NCBI RefSeq assembly: GCF_014524545.1
Contig: NZ_CP053557.1
Span: 1,637,501-1,701,500, forward strand
Origin: Exiguobacterium sp. Helios
GTDB taxonomy: Bacteria; Bacillota; Bacilli; Exiguobacteriales; Exiguobacteriaceae
Reading direction: 5' to 3'
DNA: 64,000 nucleotides
Positions 48,518 through 57,095 of the stretch are shown one piece after another. The translations under genes were made by a program, and so were the position numbers. A model generated the notes under the pieces. That model did no database searches, was not told where the DNA came from, and worked only from the letters and a program-made list of their open reading frames with translations. Position 1 is the first letter of the stretch. Each line of letters starts with the position of its first letter.

Positions 48518-49279
48518 TTAAAAGAAGTCGTGTTTAAAGGCCGCGTACTGGTCGTCGGATGTTACCGGTTGAATCGTTTTCTTGCCGTCGGTCCAGGTCG
48601 TCAACGCCTGTCGTGTCAGAATACGGTGTCCATCGGCCTTACGGATGGCGAGCAGACTGCGTTTGTTGAAGGGGGAAGCCTGATGCTCCTGGATGATCTG
48701 TTCCATGTCGGATAGAGCAGCCGGTTCGATCGTCTGTTGCGTGTAGAAATGGTACCCGATGACAAACTCGTCATCCTGACCGGTCCGTAACATCTCCAGC
48801 TGATAACCGGCGCCGTTCGGGGCAATCCGGTAGTTGCCGCTCGGTGATGTGATTGTTTCTCCGGTCAGAGGAATCGGGCGTAGGGCGAGATTGACACCGA
48901 ATCCCGTATCGACGAGATAGGTCTGCTCCTGGTGCGACAGCAGGACGGCGACGTGGGTCGGACCGGTCGCGGACCAGACGTCATTTTCCTGATCGAAGAC
49001 AGTCGCCTTGAGAAGTGAAACGTCAAACCCTTTGATTCGTAACACTTCGTACAGCAAATGGTTGAGATCATAGCAGACACCGCCCGCCTGACGTTCGATG
49101 AAGGTCTGTCGTAGTCGGTTCTGGTCAAACGGAACCGACTCTTTTTCAAGAACCGCTGCATTGTCAAACGGCAGGTGATAGGCAAAGGCTTCAAGCAGCG
49201 CGGGTAAATCGGCAAATGTTAACGTATGGCCGAGCGGATAATGGATCCGGCCGGCTACGTCTTTAATAAATGTAGACAA
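48518..49279 (-). CDS. nat: arylamine N-acetyltransferase
   Basis: A 253-residue enzyme that acetylates arylamines and hydrazines from acetyl-CoA. The catalytic triad is Cys69 (RQAGGVCYDLN), His109 (GPTHVAVLL) and Asp124 (LVDTGFG), at the positions usual for bacterial NATs. The HLPFDNAAVLE motif is also conserved. TTG 49279 lies seven bases after AAAGGAGG; the ATG at 49309 lies upstream of that site. Bacillus relatives detoxify aromatic amines. Confidence 0.9.
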   Translation of the reverse strand: MSTFIKDVAGRIHYPLGHTLTFADLPALLEAFAYHLPFDNAAVLEKESVPFDQNRLRQTFIERQAGGVCYDLNHLLYEVLRIKGFDVSLLKATVFDQENDVWSATGPTHVAVLLSHQEQTYLVDTGFGVNLALRPIPLTGETITSPSGNYRIAPNGAGYQLEMLRTGQDDEFVIGYHFYTQQTIEPAALSDMEQIIQEHQASPFNKRSLLAIRKADGHRILTRQALTTWTDGKKTIQPVTSDDQYAAFKHDFF

Positions 49280-49408
49280 GACAATTCCTCCTTTAATCGA
49301 TGATTCCATTATCGCATATTCCTGTTCATGACAGGATACATGTTATCTGAAAATAAGATTTGGTCTTTTGTTTCGTGATGAACTTTGTTATGCTGAAACA
49401 GGATTAAT

Positions 49409-49423
49409 TAAGAATGATTCTCA
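49409..49423 (+). promoter_or_regulatory. Fur box of the iron-uptake operon
   Basis: TAAGAATGATTCTCA matches the 7-1-7 Fur consensus TGATAATNATTATCA at 12 of 15 positions and extends as AATGA-TTC-TCATT symmetry. It lies 26 bp before the lipoprotein start. Confidence 0.75.
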
Positions 49424-49448
49424 TTCCGGATGAAGAAGGAGGCTCCTC

Positions 49449-50378
49449 ATGTTACGAAAACGAATGACCGGCGCATTAGCGCTTTTAGTAATGAGTTGTC
49501 TGATGCTTGCGGCGTGTGCCGGACAAGCGAAAGAAGAGACGACGAAAAAGACGCACGCTGTCACGCATGAAGCAGGAACAACGAACGTGCCGGACCATCC
49601 GAAACGGATCGTGGCCCTTGAGTTCTCGTTCGTCGACGCGCTCGACGAACTGGGTATTGAACCGGTCGGCATCGCACAGGAAAACAAGGATGATGTATCG
49701 GGGCTGCTCGATAAGAAGATTTCCTTTACGGAAGTCGGGACACGCCAGCAACCGAATCTCGAAGTCATCAGCTCGCTGAAACCGGACTTGATCATCGGAG
49801 ATTTCAACCGGCATAAAGGCATCTACAAACAATTGCAGCAAATCGCACCGACGATCATCTTAAAAAGCCGGAATGCGACCTATCAGGAAAACCTTGCATC
49901 ATTCAAGAGCATCGCGGAAGCCGTCGGGCAGACCGATCAAATGGAGCAACGTCTGAAATTGCATGACAAGCGACTCGCAGTTGCCAAACAAAAAGTCGAT
50001 CCGGACGATCAACGCAAAATCATGGTTGGTGTCTTCCGGTCCGATTCATTGACGGCACACGGAGAGACATCGTTTGACGGGGAACTGCTTGAAAAACTCG
50101 GCATCGATAATGCCATCACGAAAACAGTAGAACCAACCGTGACGATTACGCTGGAGCAGATTGTCAAATGGGATCCGGACGTCATCTTCATGGCGGAAGC
50201 CGACCCGAAACTGCTCAACGAGTGGAAAAAGAATCCGCTCTGGAATCAAATCACGGCTGTGAAAAAAGGTGAAGTCTACGAAGTCAATCGTGACTTGTGG
50301 ACCCGTTACCGCGGACTGGACGCAGCGGAACAAATCGTCGACGAAGCGATTCAACTGCTATATCCGAAAAAATCATAA
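49449..50378 (+). CDS. iron-siderophore ABC transporter substrate-binding lipoprotein
   Basis: A 309-residue protein. The signal peptide ends in the lipobox LAAC (MLAACAGQA), so it is a lipoprotein. NVPDHPKRIVALEFSFVDALDELGIEPVGIA and LKPDLIIGDFNRHKGIYKQLQQIAPTIIL are class III (FecB/FhuD/YfmC-like) binding-protein motifs. Citrate-type or catecholate ligands are possible. GAAGGAGG precedes the ATG. A Fur box lies upstream and two permease genes follow. Confidence 0.92.
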   Translation: MLRKRMTGALALLVMSCLMLAACAGQAKEETTKKTHAVTHEAGTTNVPDHPKRIVALEFSFVDALDELGIEPVGIAQENKDDVSGLLDKKISFTEVGTRQQPNLEVISSLKPDLIIGDFNRHKGIYKQLQQIAPTIILKSRNATYQENLASFKSIAEAVGQTDQMEQRLKLHDKRLAVAKQKVDPDDQRKIMVGVFRSDSLTAHGETSFDGELLEKLGIDNAITKTVEPTVTITLEQIVKWDPDVIFMAEADPKLLNEWKKNPLWNQITAVKKGEVYEVNRDLWTRYRGLDAAEQIVDEAIQLLYPKKS

Positions 50379-50433
50379 ACGACGACACGAGCCAGAGCAA
50401 TCTGGCTTTTGTTGATGAAAGGGGAAGCCGTTG

Positions 50434-51426
50434 ATGATTCGGAAAACACGATTGATCCGTTTGCTCGTTCTACTTATTGTGCTGATTGGACTCAGCTCCT
50501 ATCTCAGTCTGTTTCTCGGCGTGACGACGATCCGGCCGCTCGAAGCCATCCGGGAATGGTCATCCGGTGATTTGTCAAAAGAAACATTGGTCCTGACGAC
50601 ACTTCGATTACCACGATTAGTACTGGGACTGATACTCGGGGCAAACCTAGCCGTCGCCGGAGCATTGATGCAGGCCGTCACCCGGAATCCGCTCGCCTCG
50701 CCGCAGGTATTTGGTGTCAACGCCGGAGCCTCGTTGTTCGTGGTTCTCGCGTTATTGCTGTTCCCGGCGCTCGGGACGGCCAATCTCGTGTACTTCGCTT
50801 TCTTTGGTGCAATGATTGGCGGGTTGCTCGTCTTTTCGTTTGCTTCCGTCCGCGGTATGACGAGTCTGAAACTGGCCCTCGTTGGGATGGCGATCCACTT
50901 GTTGCTGACGTCTTTGACGAAAGGGTTGATTTTGTTCAATGACCGGATCACGAATGTCTTGTACTGGTTATCCGGATCGATCAGTGACAGCGGCTGGCTT
51001 GAAGTCCGGTTGATTGTGCCGTGGTCGATCATCGGCTTGATCTTAGCCTTCAGCCTGGCCAAATCGCTGGCGATTTTCCAACTCGGTCAGGACGTCGCCG
51101 TCGGACTGGGGCAAAACATCACCCGGATCCGGATGCTGGCAGCCGTCGCTGTTGTCTTGCTGGCCGGTGTGACGGTTGCCGTCGCCGGAGCCATCGGCTT
51201 CATCGGTCTGATGGTCCCGCACATCGTCCGGCGCCTGGTCGGGGAGGATTACCGGTATGTCCTGCCGGTGTCCGCGTTATGCGGCGGACTGTTGCTGACG
51301 TCTGCCGATGTCCTCGCCCGGTTCATCGCTTATCCCTATGAATCACCGGTCGGGATCGTGACGGCATTACTCGGGGCGCCGTTCTTCTTGTATTTAGCGA
51401 AACGTCAGACGAAAGGGGTGGCGTAA
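50434..51426 (+). CDS. iron-siderophore ABC transporter permease (FecCD family)
   Basis: A 330-residue permease. LRLPRLVLGLILGANLAVAGALMQAVTRNPLASPQVFGVNAGAS is the FecCD signature, and AVAGAIGFIGLMVPHIVRRLVG is the ATPase-contact region. ATG 50434 with AAAGGGG was used; TTG 50431 is one codon earlier. It is followed without a gap by the second permease. Confidence 0.92.
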   Translation: MIRKTRLIRLLVLLIVLIGLSSYLSLFLGVTTIRPLEAIREWSSGDLSKETLVLTTLRLPRLVLGLILGANLAVAGALMQAVTRNPLASPQVFGVNAGASLFVVLALLLFPALGTANLVYFAFFGAMIGGLLVFSFASVRGMTSLKLALVGMAIHLLLTSLTKGLILFNDRITNVLYWLSGSISDSGWLEVRLIVPWSIIGLILAFSLAKSLAIFQLGQDVAVGLGQNITRIRMLAAVAVVLLAGVTVAVAGAIGFIGLMVPHIVRRLVGEDYRYVLPVSALCGGLLLTSADVLARFIAYPYESPVGIVTALLGAPFFLYLAKRQTKGVA

Positions 51427-52407
51427 ATGAACAGACTCCGTCAACAACCATGGCTTGGTCTCGTCCTCATGTCGCTCCTTGTCACTGTGCTCAGTTTTCT
51501 GTTGCTCGGCGTCGGTTCCGTCTACTTGAAACCGGGTGAAATCGTCGCAGCCTTGCAAGGAGATGGAAGTGCCTTCATCGTCTTGAACTACCGGTTGCCG
51601 CGGACACTTCTCGCGTTACTCGCCGGCGGTTGTTTTGCCCTATCCGGTGTTTTGTTGCAGGCGATCATCCGGAATCCGCTCGTCTCCCCGGACGTCATCG
51701 GCGTGACGAACGGAGCGGCCTTGTTTACCGTTTTGACAATTGCGTTACTTCCGGACGGTCCGCTCGTTTTGACGCCGCTTGCAGCGATGGGCGGAGCGGC
51801 ACTCGTGATGATTGCCCTGATGCTACTTGCCGATCACGGCAAGCTGCAACACAGTTCCTTTGCTTTGCTCGGCATCGCCGTCAGTGCGATTTGTGCGTCG
51901 GGAACGGAATATCTGTTGATCAAGTTTCCGCTCCAGACGAATGATTCACTCGTTTGGCTTGCCGGCAGTCTGTTCGGCAAAGGCTGGACGGAAGTGTATG
52001 TCCTGGCGCCGGTCTTTCTGATTCTCGGACTCGCCATCTGGTCTGGACACCGGCAACTCGATATTCTGTCACTCAGTGAAGACGCGGCGATCGGTCTCGG
52101 GTTACGGATGAAACGAACCCGGTATGTCTTTCTCGCGCTTGCTGTTGTTCTCGCTGGTGTGGCCGTCGCGATGGTCGGATCAATCGGGTTCCTTGGACTC
52201 GTTGCCCCGCATATGGCCCGACGTTTGATCGGTCACCGGCACCACCTGTTGATTCCGATGGCCGTCCTCGTCGGCGGCGGACTGTTGGTCGTCGCCGATG
52301 CGATTGGGCGCGGGATTCATCCGCCGCTTGAAATTCCGGCCGGATTGATCACAGCAATCATTGGTGTACCGTACTTCTTGTATCTGCTGCGGAAAAACCG
52401 CGCGTGA
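51427..52407 (+). CDS. iron-siderophore ABC transporter permease (FecCD family)
   Basis: A 326-residue second permease. NYRLPRTLLALLAGGCFALSGVLLQAIIRNPLVSPDVIGVTNGA and AMVGSIGFLGLVAPHMARRLIG are the family motifs. The ATG abuts the previous stop (TAAATG). No ATPase gene follows: the operon ends in a terminator. In Bacillus subtilis several such systems share the separate ATPase YusV, so the same may apply here. Confidence 0.92.
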   Translation: MNRLRQQPWLGLVLMSLLVTVLSFLLLGVGSVYLKPGEIVAALQGDGSAFIVLNYRLPRTLLALLAGGCFALSGVLLQAIIRNPLVSPDVIGVTNGAALFTVLTIALLPDGPLVLTPLAAMGGAALVMIALMLLADHGKLQHSSFALLGIAVSAICASGTEYLLIKFPLQTNDSLVWLAGSLFGKGWTEVYVLAPVFLILGLAIWSGHRQLDILSLSEDAAIGLGLRMKRTRYVFLALAVVLAGVAVAMVGSIGFLGLVAPHMARRLIGHRHHLLIPMAVLVGGGLLVVADAIGRGIHPPLEIPAGLITAIIGVPYFLYLLRKNRA

Positions 52408-52419
52408 ATGCGACCAAAA

Positions 52420-52478
52420 CACACTGCCTTGTACCCGTTTCTCTGTTGAGAGACTGTGCGACAAGGCGGTGTTTTTTT
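52420..52478 (+). terminator. terminator of the iron-uptake operon
   Basis: ACACTGCCTTGT pairs with ACAAGGCGGTGT-like sequence, with an inner TCTCT/AGAGA stem, followed by TTTTTTT. Confidence 0.82.
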
Positions 52479-52593
52479 GAGTTGAACAGTAAATCAATAT
52501 CCGATATATGGTAAAATGAAATAGATTAGCAGATGCTGTCCATAAAAAAACTCAGACGAAGTGTTTAAAAACTATGACGTGTCGAGGTGCTGA

Positions 52594-53535
52594 ATGAACA
52601 TACACTTTGAAGAACTGAAAATGTACACGAAATTTGATGATTTAGCAGATGATTTACTGGATCTTGCAAAAGAGATTCTGCCGGAACAGCTGTTTTATTT
52701 ATCAGCCATCAATGAGACCGAGCAATTGATCATTAAACTGTCCGAAGAGCAGACCCGGATGCCGGTCACAGAAGGAATGGTCATTGATTTGAATTACTCG
52801 CTCTGCCAACGAATCGATTTTCAAACGAAACAACCGCTTATATACGAAGATGTCACAAAAGACCGCAGTCTCGACGGCATGAGGGAAGTACTGGAAGGGG
52901 CGAATGTTCAGTCCTATTTAGGGATTCCGATTTCGCTTGCGAACGGAGAAAAGTTCGGTACATTGTGCGCCATCAATGATGAAGTCAGTTTGTTCGAGAG
53001 CAAGAGTATCGAGTTACTGCAACGGATCGTCCGCCTGTTTTCGTATTATCTGGAACTCGAGCGGTTTGCCTGGCGTGACATGTTGACGGATCTGTACAAT
53101 CGGCGGTATTTGACACATCAATTCGACCAACATCCTCAGACGGAAGGCGCTTTGTTCTTCCTTGATTTGGACGGCTTCAAAAATGTCAACGATCTGTACG
53201 GGCACGATGCCGGGGACGCTGTTCTGCAGGAGGTCGCAAGACGATTGAAGACACTGATTGCAGGACAAAAAGAAGCCTATGCCGTCCGCTTGGGCGGAGA
53301 CGAATTTGTCATTCGGTTTACGCACTTTGATTCTCAGCAAGCATTGATCGATCAAGCAGATGAAATTCTTGTCCGGTTGAGTACGTGGGACACATATGAA
53401 CTGTCGACCAGCATCGGAATCGTCGCCTACAAAGACGCTGACATCAGTCTGAAAACGCTGCTCCGCCAAGCGGATATCGCGTTATACGAAGCAAAATCAT
53501 CAGGAAAAAACAGGTACAAACTGTTTACAGAATGA
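52594..53535 (+). CDS. diguanylate cyclase with GAF domain
   Basis: A 313-residue cytoplasmic protein. Residues about 15-145 form a GAF-type sensor (FYLSAINETEQLIIKLSEEQ to SYLGIPISLANGEKFGTLCAIN). The GGDEF domain has DMLTDLYNRRYL, FLDLDGFKNVNDLYGHDAGD and RLGGDEFVI, so it should be active. The inhibitory-site position reads QKEA, so RxxD is lacking. No membrane segment was seen, unlike the two other cyclases in the window. GTCGAGGTGC precedes the ATG. Confidence 0.9.
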   Translation: MNIHFEELKMYTKFDDLADDLLDLAKEILPEQLFYLSAINETEQLIIKLSEEQTRMPVTEGMVIDLNYSLCQRIDFQTKQPLIYEDVTKDRSLDGMREVLEGANVQSYLGIPISLANGEKFGTLCAINDEVSLFESKSIELLQRIVRLFSYYLELERFAWRDMLTDLYNRRYLTHQFDQHPQTEGALFFLDLDGFKNVNDLYGHDAGDAVLQEVARRLKTLIAGQKEAYAVRLGGDEFVIRFTHFDSQQALIDQADEILVRLSTWDTYELSTSIGIVAYKDADISLKTLLRQADIALYEAKSSGKNRYKLFTE

Positions 53536-53556
53536 TTGGCCGAACACATACAAAAG

Positions 53557-53618
53557 AAAACACCATGAAGTTCGACGTCTCCTTGACCGGAAGCGTACGA
53601 AACAGCATGGTGTTTTTG
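53557..53618. terminator. bidirectional terminator
   Basis: AAAACACCATG pairs with CATGGTGTTTT across a 38-base loop that can form a further small stem. It lies between the cyclase and the convergent VOC gene. Confidence 0.8.
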
Positions 53619-53626
53619 AATTGGCG

Positions 53627-54007
53627 TCAGACGGTCAATTCAATCGTCAGTCCTTCCGGATCAAGAAAGACACTTTCGTAGTAACCGTCGCCTGTCAGAC
53701 GCGGGCCGTCAAGCCGGGTATAGCCGTCCCGCTCGAGCCGTGCCGTCAGTTGATCGACAGCGAAGCGGCTGCCGAGCGAAAAAGCAATGTGGGCATAACC
53801 GAACCGGTCGCGCGGGGCATCGTGGTCGATATCCGTCCGGTGCATCAATTCGAGCCGTGGACCTGACTTAAAGTGGAGAAAGTAGGACGAAAATCCTTTG
53901 AGCGGATTATGGTACAACGCATTGGCCTGCGCCTCGAAGTACGTTTCGTAAAAGTGTTTCGTCCGTTCAAGATCCTTGACCCAGATGGCGATATGTTCAA
54001 TTTTCAT
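53627..54007 (-). CDS. VOC-family (glyoxalase-like) protein
   Basis: A 126-residue single VOC module: IEHIAIWVKDLERTKHFYETYF opens it, GYAHIAFSLGS provides the second metal His, and FLDPEGLTIELTV the final Glu. A full glyoxalase I-like metal site (His, Glu, His, Glu) can be placed, so an isomerase or lyase activity is possible. It follows the MFS gene by 25 bp on the same strand, possibly as the third cistron of a ROK-MFS-VOC unit. Confidence 0.82.
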   Translation of the reverse strand: MKIEHIAIWVKDLERTKHFYETYFEAQANALYHNPLKGFSSYFLHFKSGPRLELMHRTDIDHDAPRDRFGYAHIAFSLGSRFAVDQLTARLERDGYTRLDGPRLTGDGYYESVFLDPEGLTIELTV

Positions 54008-54032
54008 GAGAGGAGACTCCTATTTCAGTGAT

Positions 54033-55211
54033 TTAGGAAGCGCGGGACAATGCCCGTTTCGCAAGGACACGGTTCAGCCGTTCGGAACAGAGCAACAGGA
54101 ACAGAATCATCAGGAAACCTGTCACCGGGAACAGCTGTAACGTCAGGAACGAGGCGAGAACACCGAACAACGGCGGCAAAAACGTACTGCCGCTGTAGGC
54201 GAAGGCCATCTGAACCCCCATCAGCCGTTTCGCCGCGTCCTGGCCGAACCGGACCGGCGTCTCATGTAACATGGCCGGATAAATCGGCGCGAGTCCGAGT
54301 CCGATCAGGATAAATCCGGTCAGCATCAAACCGTCGAGCGGCAGGAAGAACAGCAGACTGCCGAGCAGAGCCGTCCCTTGCCCCAACCGAATCAACTGGC
54401 GGTTCGTCATCCGGAGCGATAAAAAGCCACTCAAAAACCGGCCGACGGTGATGCTGCCGTAATAGACGGAAATCCAGGTGGCCGCTGTTTCGACGGAAAA
54501 AGATTTGACCTGGACGAGATAACTGCTGCCCCATAAACCGATCAGTGCTTCAGCACCGCAATAGAGAACAAACGAGGCTAACGCAAACGGTAGTCCGACT
54601 AACCGTTTCGACGGCGTATCAGTTAACGACAAATCGTCCGGTACGTCCGAGACAGCGACCGGTGCCTGTTTCCAAAGCGGTAGACTGAGAAGGAGCAGGA
54701 GAGCGAGACCAAACTGTGTCAGGGCGACGGTCAAATATCCGCTGCGCCATTCGCCGGATCCGCTCATCATCGCCGCCATGATCAACGGTCCGGTCGTCGC
54801 ACCGACTCCCCAAAAACAATGGAGCCAGTTCATATGATGGGCTTTGTAACGGGTCGCGACAAAATGATTCAGGGCCGCATCGACGACTCCGGCACCGAGA
54901 CCGAGCGGAACCGCAAGCAGAAACAGCCACAGTAACGAAGGGGCAAAATAAAATCCGAGCAGGCTGCCGGCTGTGATCGCGGCACAAAAGGCTGTGACAT
55001 GACTCGTCTCGAACCGGTTGAGAATCTTGCCGCTGAACAGACTCGAGATGATCGTTCCGCCGGCAATCGTCATGAACAACCAGCCGGCGACTTCGAGATC
55101 GGCCCCGAAATCCGTCCGCATGACGGGCCAGGCGACCCCGAGCAACGAGTCCGGTAACCCTAAACTGATGAATGCCAGATAGATAATGCTGAGTAATAAG
55201 ACACCACTCAT
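54033..55211 (-). CDS. MFS transporter, sugar-permease-like (FucP-like group)
   Basis: A 392-residue, 12-span facilitator. The beginning IIYLAFISLGLPDSLLGVAWPVMRTDFG and the middle ALNHFVATRYKAHHMNWLHCFWGVGATTGPLIM are typical of FucP/YfkF-like sugar MFS proteins. The start overlaps the ROK regulator stop by ATGA, so the two are translationally coupled and the regulator probably senses the transported sugar or a derivative. Confidence 0.83.
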   Translation of the reverse strand: MSGVLLLSIIYLAFISLGLPDSLLGVAWPVMRTDFGADLEVAGWLFMTIAGGTIISSLFSGKILNRFETSHVTAFCAAITAGSLLGFYFAPSLLWLFLLAVPLGLGAGVVDAALNHFVATRYKAHHMNWLHCFWGVGATTGPLIMAAMMSGSGEWRSGYLTVALTQFGLALLLLLSLPLWKQAPVAVSDVPDDLSLTDTPSKRLVGLPFALASFVLYCGAEALIGLWGSSYLVQVKSFSVETAATWISVYYGSITVGRFLSGFLSLRMTNRQLIRLGQGTALLGSLLFFLPLDGLMLTGFILIGLGLAPIYPAMLHETPVRFGQDAAKRLMGVQMAFAYSGSTFLPPLFGVLASFLTLQLFPVTGFLMILFLLLCSERLNRVLAKRALSRAS

Positions 55212-56224
55212 GAAGAATTCCTCCTGTTCGCTGATAAAGGTTGTTCGGTCAGAAGCTGTAATCCGATTCGGGTCAAACCGTTCAGGTAATCGGTTTCCCA
55301 GTTACTCCGGATCAAGAGCGGGATATGTGCTTCCGGGATGTATTCGGTTGTCTTGAACCGGATTTGTTCCAAATCGTGCTCCGTCAGTTCCTCCCCGTTA
55401 AAAATCAACAGACGCGGATTCAATGTCGCGGCAAACGTCGCCGTCAAGCGGCTGATCGCATCAATCGTCCGGGCATCCAAGGCGGTTTGCCGCTTGGCAA
55501 TCGCTTGTCCGAATGTCATCTTGTCGTATTGCGGGACGACGGAGATTTCACCGGCAAAATGACTGCTTCCGCGCACGAGCTGACCGTTGATCAAAATCCC
55601 GGAACCGGGACCGTTTTTTCCTAAGTACAAATAAATCAATGATTGTTGACGGTTCTGATCTGCTTCGTGGAATCCGACCACAGCCGCATTCATGTCGTTT
55701 TCGACGACGACCGGTAACCGGAACTCGGATTCGAGCGTCTGTTTCAGATCGATCTGTTGCAGGGACGGATAGTCCGGTGCAAAAAAGACTTTCCCGTCTT
55801 CGACCGATGCGGCAACCCCGACGCTCAAGAAGGTGATCCGCGTATTCTCTTCCAGCAGTCGCTGAATCAGACGGATCAAAGCCGGGACGTGCGGCTCATC
55901 TGCCCCGACCGGTTCGGTGCCAAACGACAGAACCGTTCCGAGTGCATCGAATATCCGAAAGCCGATCGCATCGAGTTCAAGGTAGAGGGCAAGTCCATGG
56001 GTATGATCGGCCCGATACCGGTACTGTTTTGCCGGGCGGCCGCCATTTGACGATTCCGACATCTGTTCGTCGATTTCTCCATGTGCGATCAAGATGTCCA
56101 CGTGCTTTTTGACCGTCGGAAAACTGGCCGACAACATCCGGCTCAGTTCCGGAATCGTATTGATTTGTTGAAACAGGATGGCTTGACGGAGTTGTTTTAA
56201 TAAATCAGTATTGGTTCCAGCCAT
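55208..56224 (-). CDS. ROK-family transcriptional repressor lacking the zinc motif
   Basis: A 338-residue protein. Residues about 10-75 are a winged helix (TIPELSRMLSASFPTVKKHVDILIAHGEIDE). The remainder is a ROK/ASKHA domain with VVENDMNAAVVGFHEADQNR and GSGILINGQLVRGSSHFAGEIS. The CxCGxxGC zinc cluster that normally follows HxxGE is absent, and the DGTG-like phosphate loop is not evident, so it is a sensor rather than a kinase. AAGGAGA lies seven bases before ATG 56224. It heads the operon with the MFS gene. Confidence 0.82.
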   Translation of the reverse strand: MAGTNTDLLKQLRQAILFQQINTIPELSRMLSASFPTVKKHVDILIAHGEIDEQMSESSNGGRPAKQYRYRADHTHGLALYLELDAIGFRIFDALGTVLSFGTEPVGADEPHVPALIRLIQRLLEENTRITFLSVGVAASVEDGKVFFAPDYPSLQQIDLKQTLESEFRLPVVVENDMNAAVVGFHEADQNRQQSLIYLYLGKNGPGSGILINGQLVRGSSHFAGEISVVPQYDKMTFGQAIAKRQTALDARTIDAISRLTATFAATLNPRLLIFNGEELTEHDLEQIRFKTTEYIPEAHIPLLIRSNWETDYLNGLTRIGLQLLTEQPLSANRRNSS

Positions 56225-56324
56225 AAGCAATCTCCTTTACACTTTTTAAAATATTTTAATAAGTAGTCGGATTGAGTGTAGCAAGCAAAGACTCAAATGG
56301 CAAATGGTTTTAAAAGATTTCTAA

Positions 56325-56374
56325 ACAAAAAATACGCTAAGGCAATCGATTTGATCGAAGACCTTGGCGTATTT
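56325..56374 (-). terminator. terminator of the gntR-chbG operon
   Basis: On the minus strand AATACGCCAAGG pairs with CCTTAGCGTATT with one mismatch and is followed by TTTTGTTT. Confidence 0.82.
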
Positions 56375-56390
56375 TCAAAAGCGGGGTTTG

Positions 56391-57095
56391 TCATCTGCTC
56401 ATGAAGGTCATGTCGTCAGGCAACGTAAGTCTTGTTAATAATGCGAGTTCTTCCTCCCGTTGTGTCGTATACGAACTGACGTCTTGAAGATCGGCATCGA
56501 CATAAGCCGGGTGGACCATGATTTCGACCGAATCGCTATCGAGTGAACGCAGTTCCTGCCACAAGTCGAGATAAATTCCTTCGCCATAAAAACCGGTATA
56601 CAGTGTGTCCGTCAACAGATAGTCCGTATGAGCGGCAAGCGTCGGGGCAAAACGGACAGGCACCCCGTAACGCCGGGCCAACTCTAACACGACTTCCTGC
56701 AACGGATTCCACCCGTGAATATGATGATGACTGTCGATATGATGCAATGGCAAACCGGTTGCTAAAAAAGCTTCGATTTGGGCGGTCCATTCCGTCAAGA
56801 CGTCTTCTTGAGAAGGGGGGACCTGTTCCGCATATTGGTTGGTAAAGCGGAAGTGACCGGACGCGTCCGTTAATGTCGTGGTCGTCGTCGTCAATGGACG
56901 TCCGTAAGTCAAGACGAGGTGAATACCAACCTGTAACTGTGGAAAACGTTTTGCTTGTTGCACGGCATAGGGGACGGCCAGCCCGTTCATCATCAGCGTT
57001 GTCGCATGGACGATGCCCTGTTCGTGTGCCCGGACGATGCCGTCTGTCACACCGCGTGTCAAACCAAAATCATCGGCATTAATGAAAATGTTCAT
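56391..57095 (-). CDS. chbG: carbohydrate deacetylase ChbG/YdjC family
   Basis: A 234-residue enzyme. NADDFGLTRGVTDGIVRAHEQGIV carries the metal-binding Asp pair, GIHLVLTYGRPL a metal His, and HIDSHHHIHGWNPL the second metal/catalytic cluster. In Escherichia coli ChbG removes one acetyl from chitobiose-6-phosphate so that the GH4 enzyme can act. It overlaps the GntR stop by ATGA, and the divergent operon encodes a PTS and a GH4 enzyme, which strongly favours a chitooligosaccharide role. Confidence 0.9.
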   Translation of the reverse strand: MNIFINADDFGLTRGVTDGIVRAHEQGIVHATTLMMNGLAVPYAVQQAKRFPQLQVGIHLVLTYGRPLTTTTTTLTDASGHFRFTNQYAEQVPPSQEDVLTEWTAQIEAFLATGLPLHHIDSHHHIHGWNPLQEVVLELARRYGVPVRFAPTLAAHTDYLLTDTLYTGFYGEGIYLDLWQELRSLDSDSVEIMVHPAYVDADLQDVSSYTTQREEELALLTRLTLPDDMTFMSR

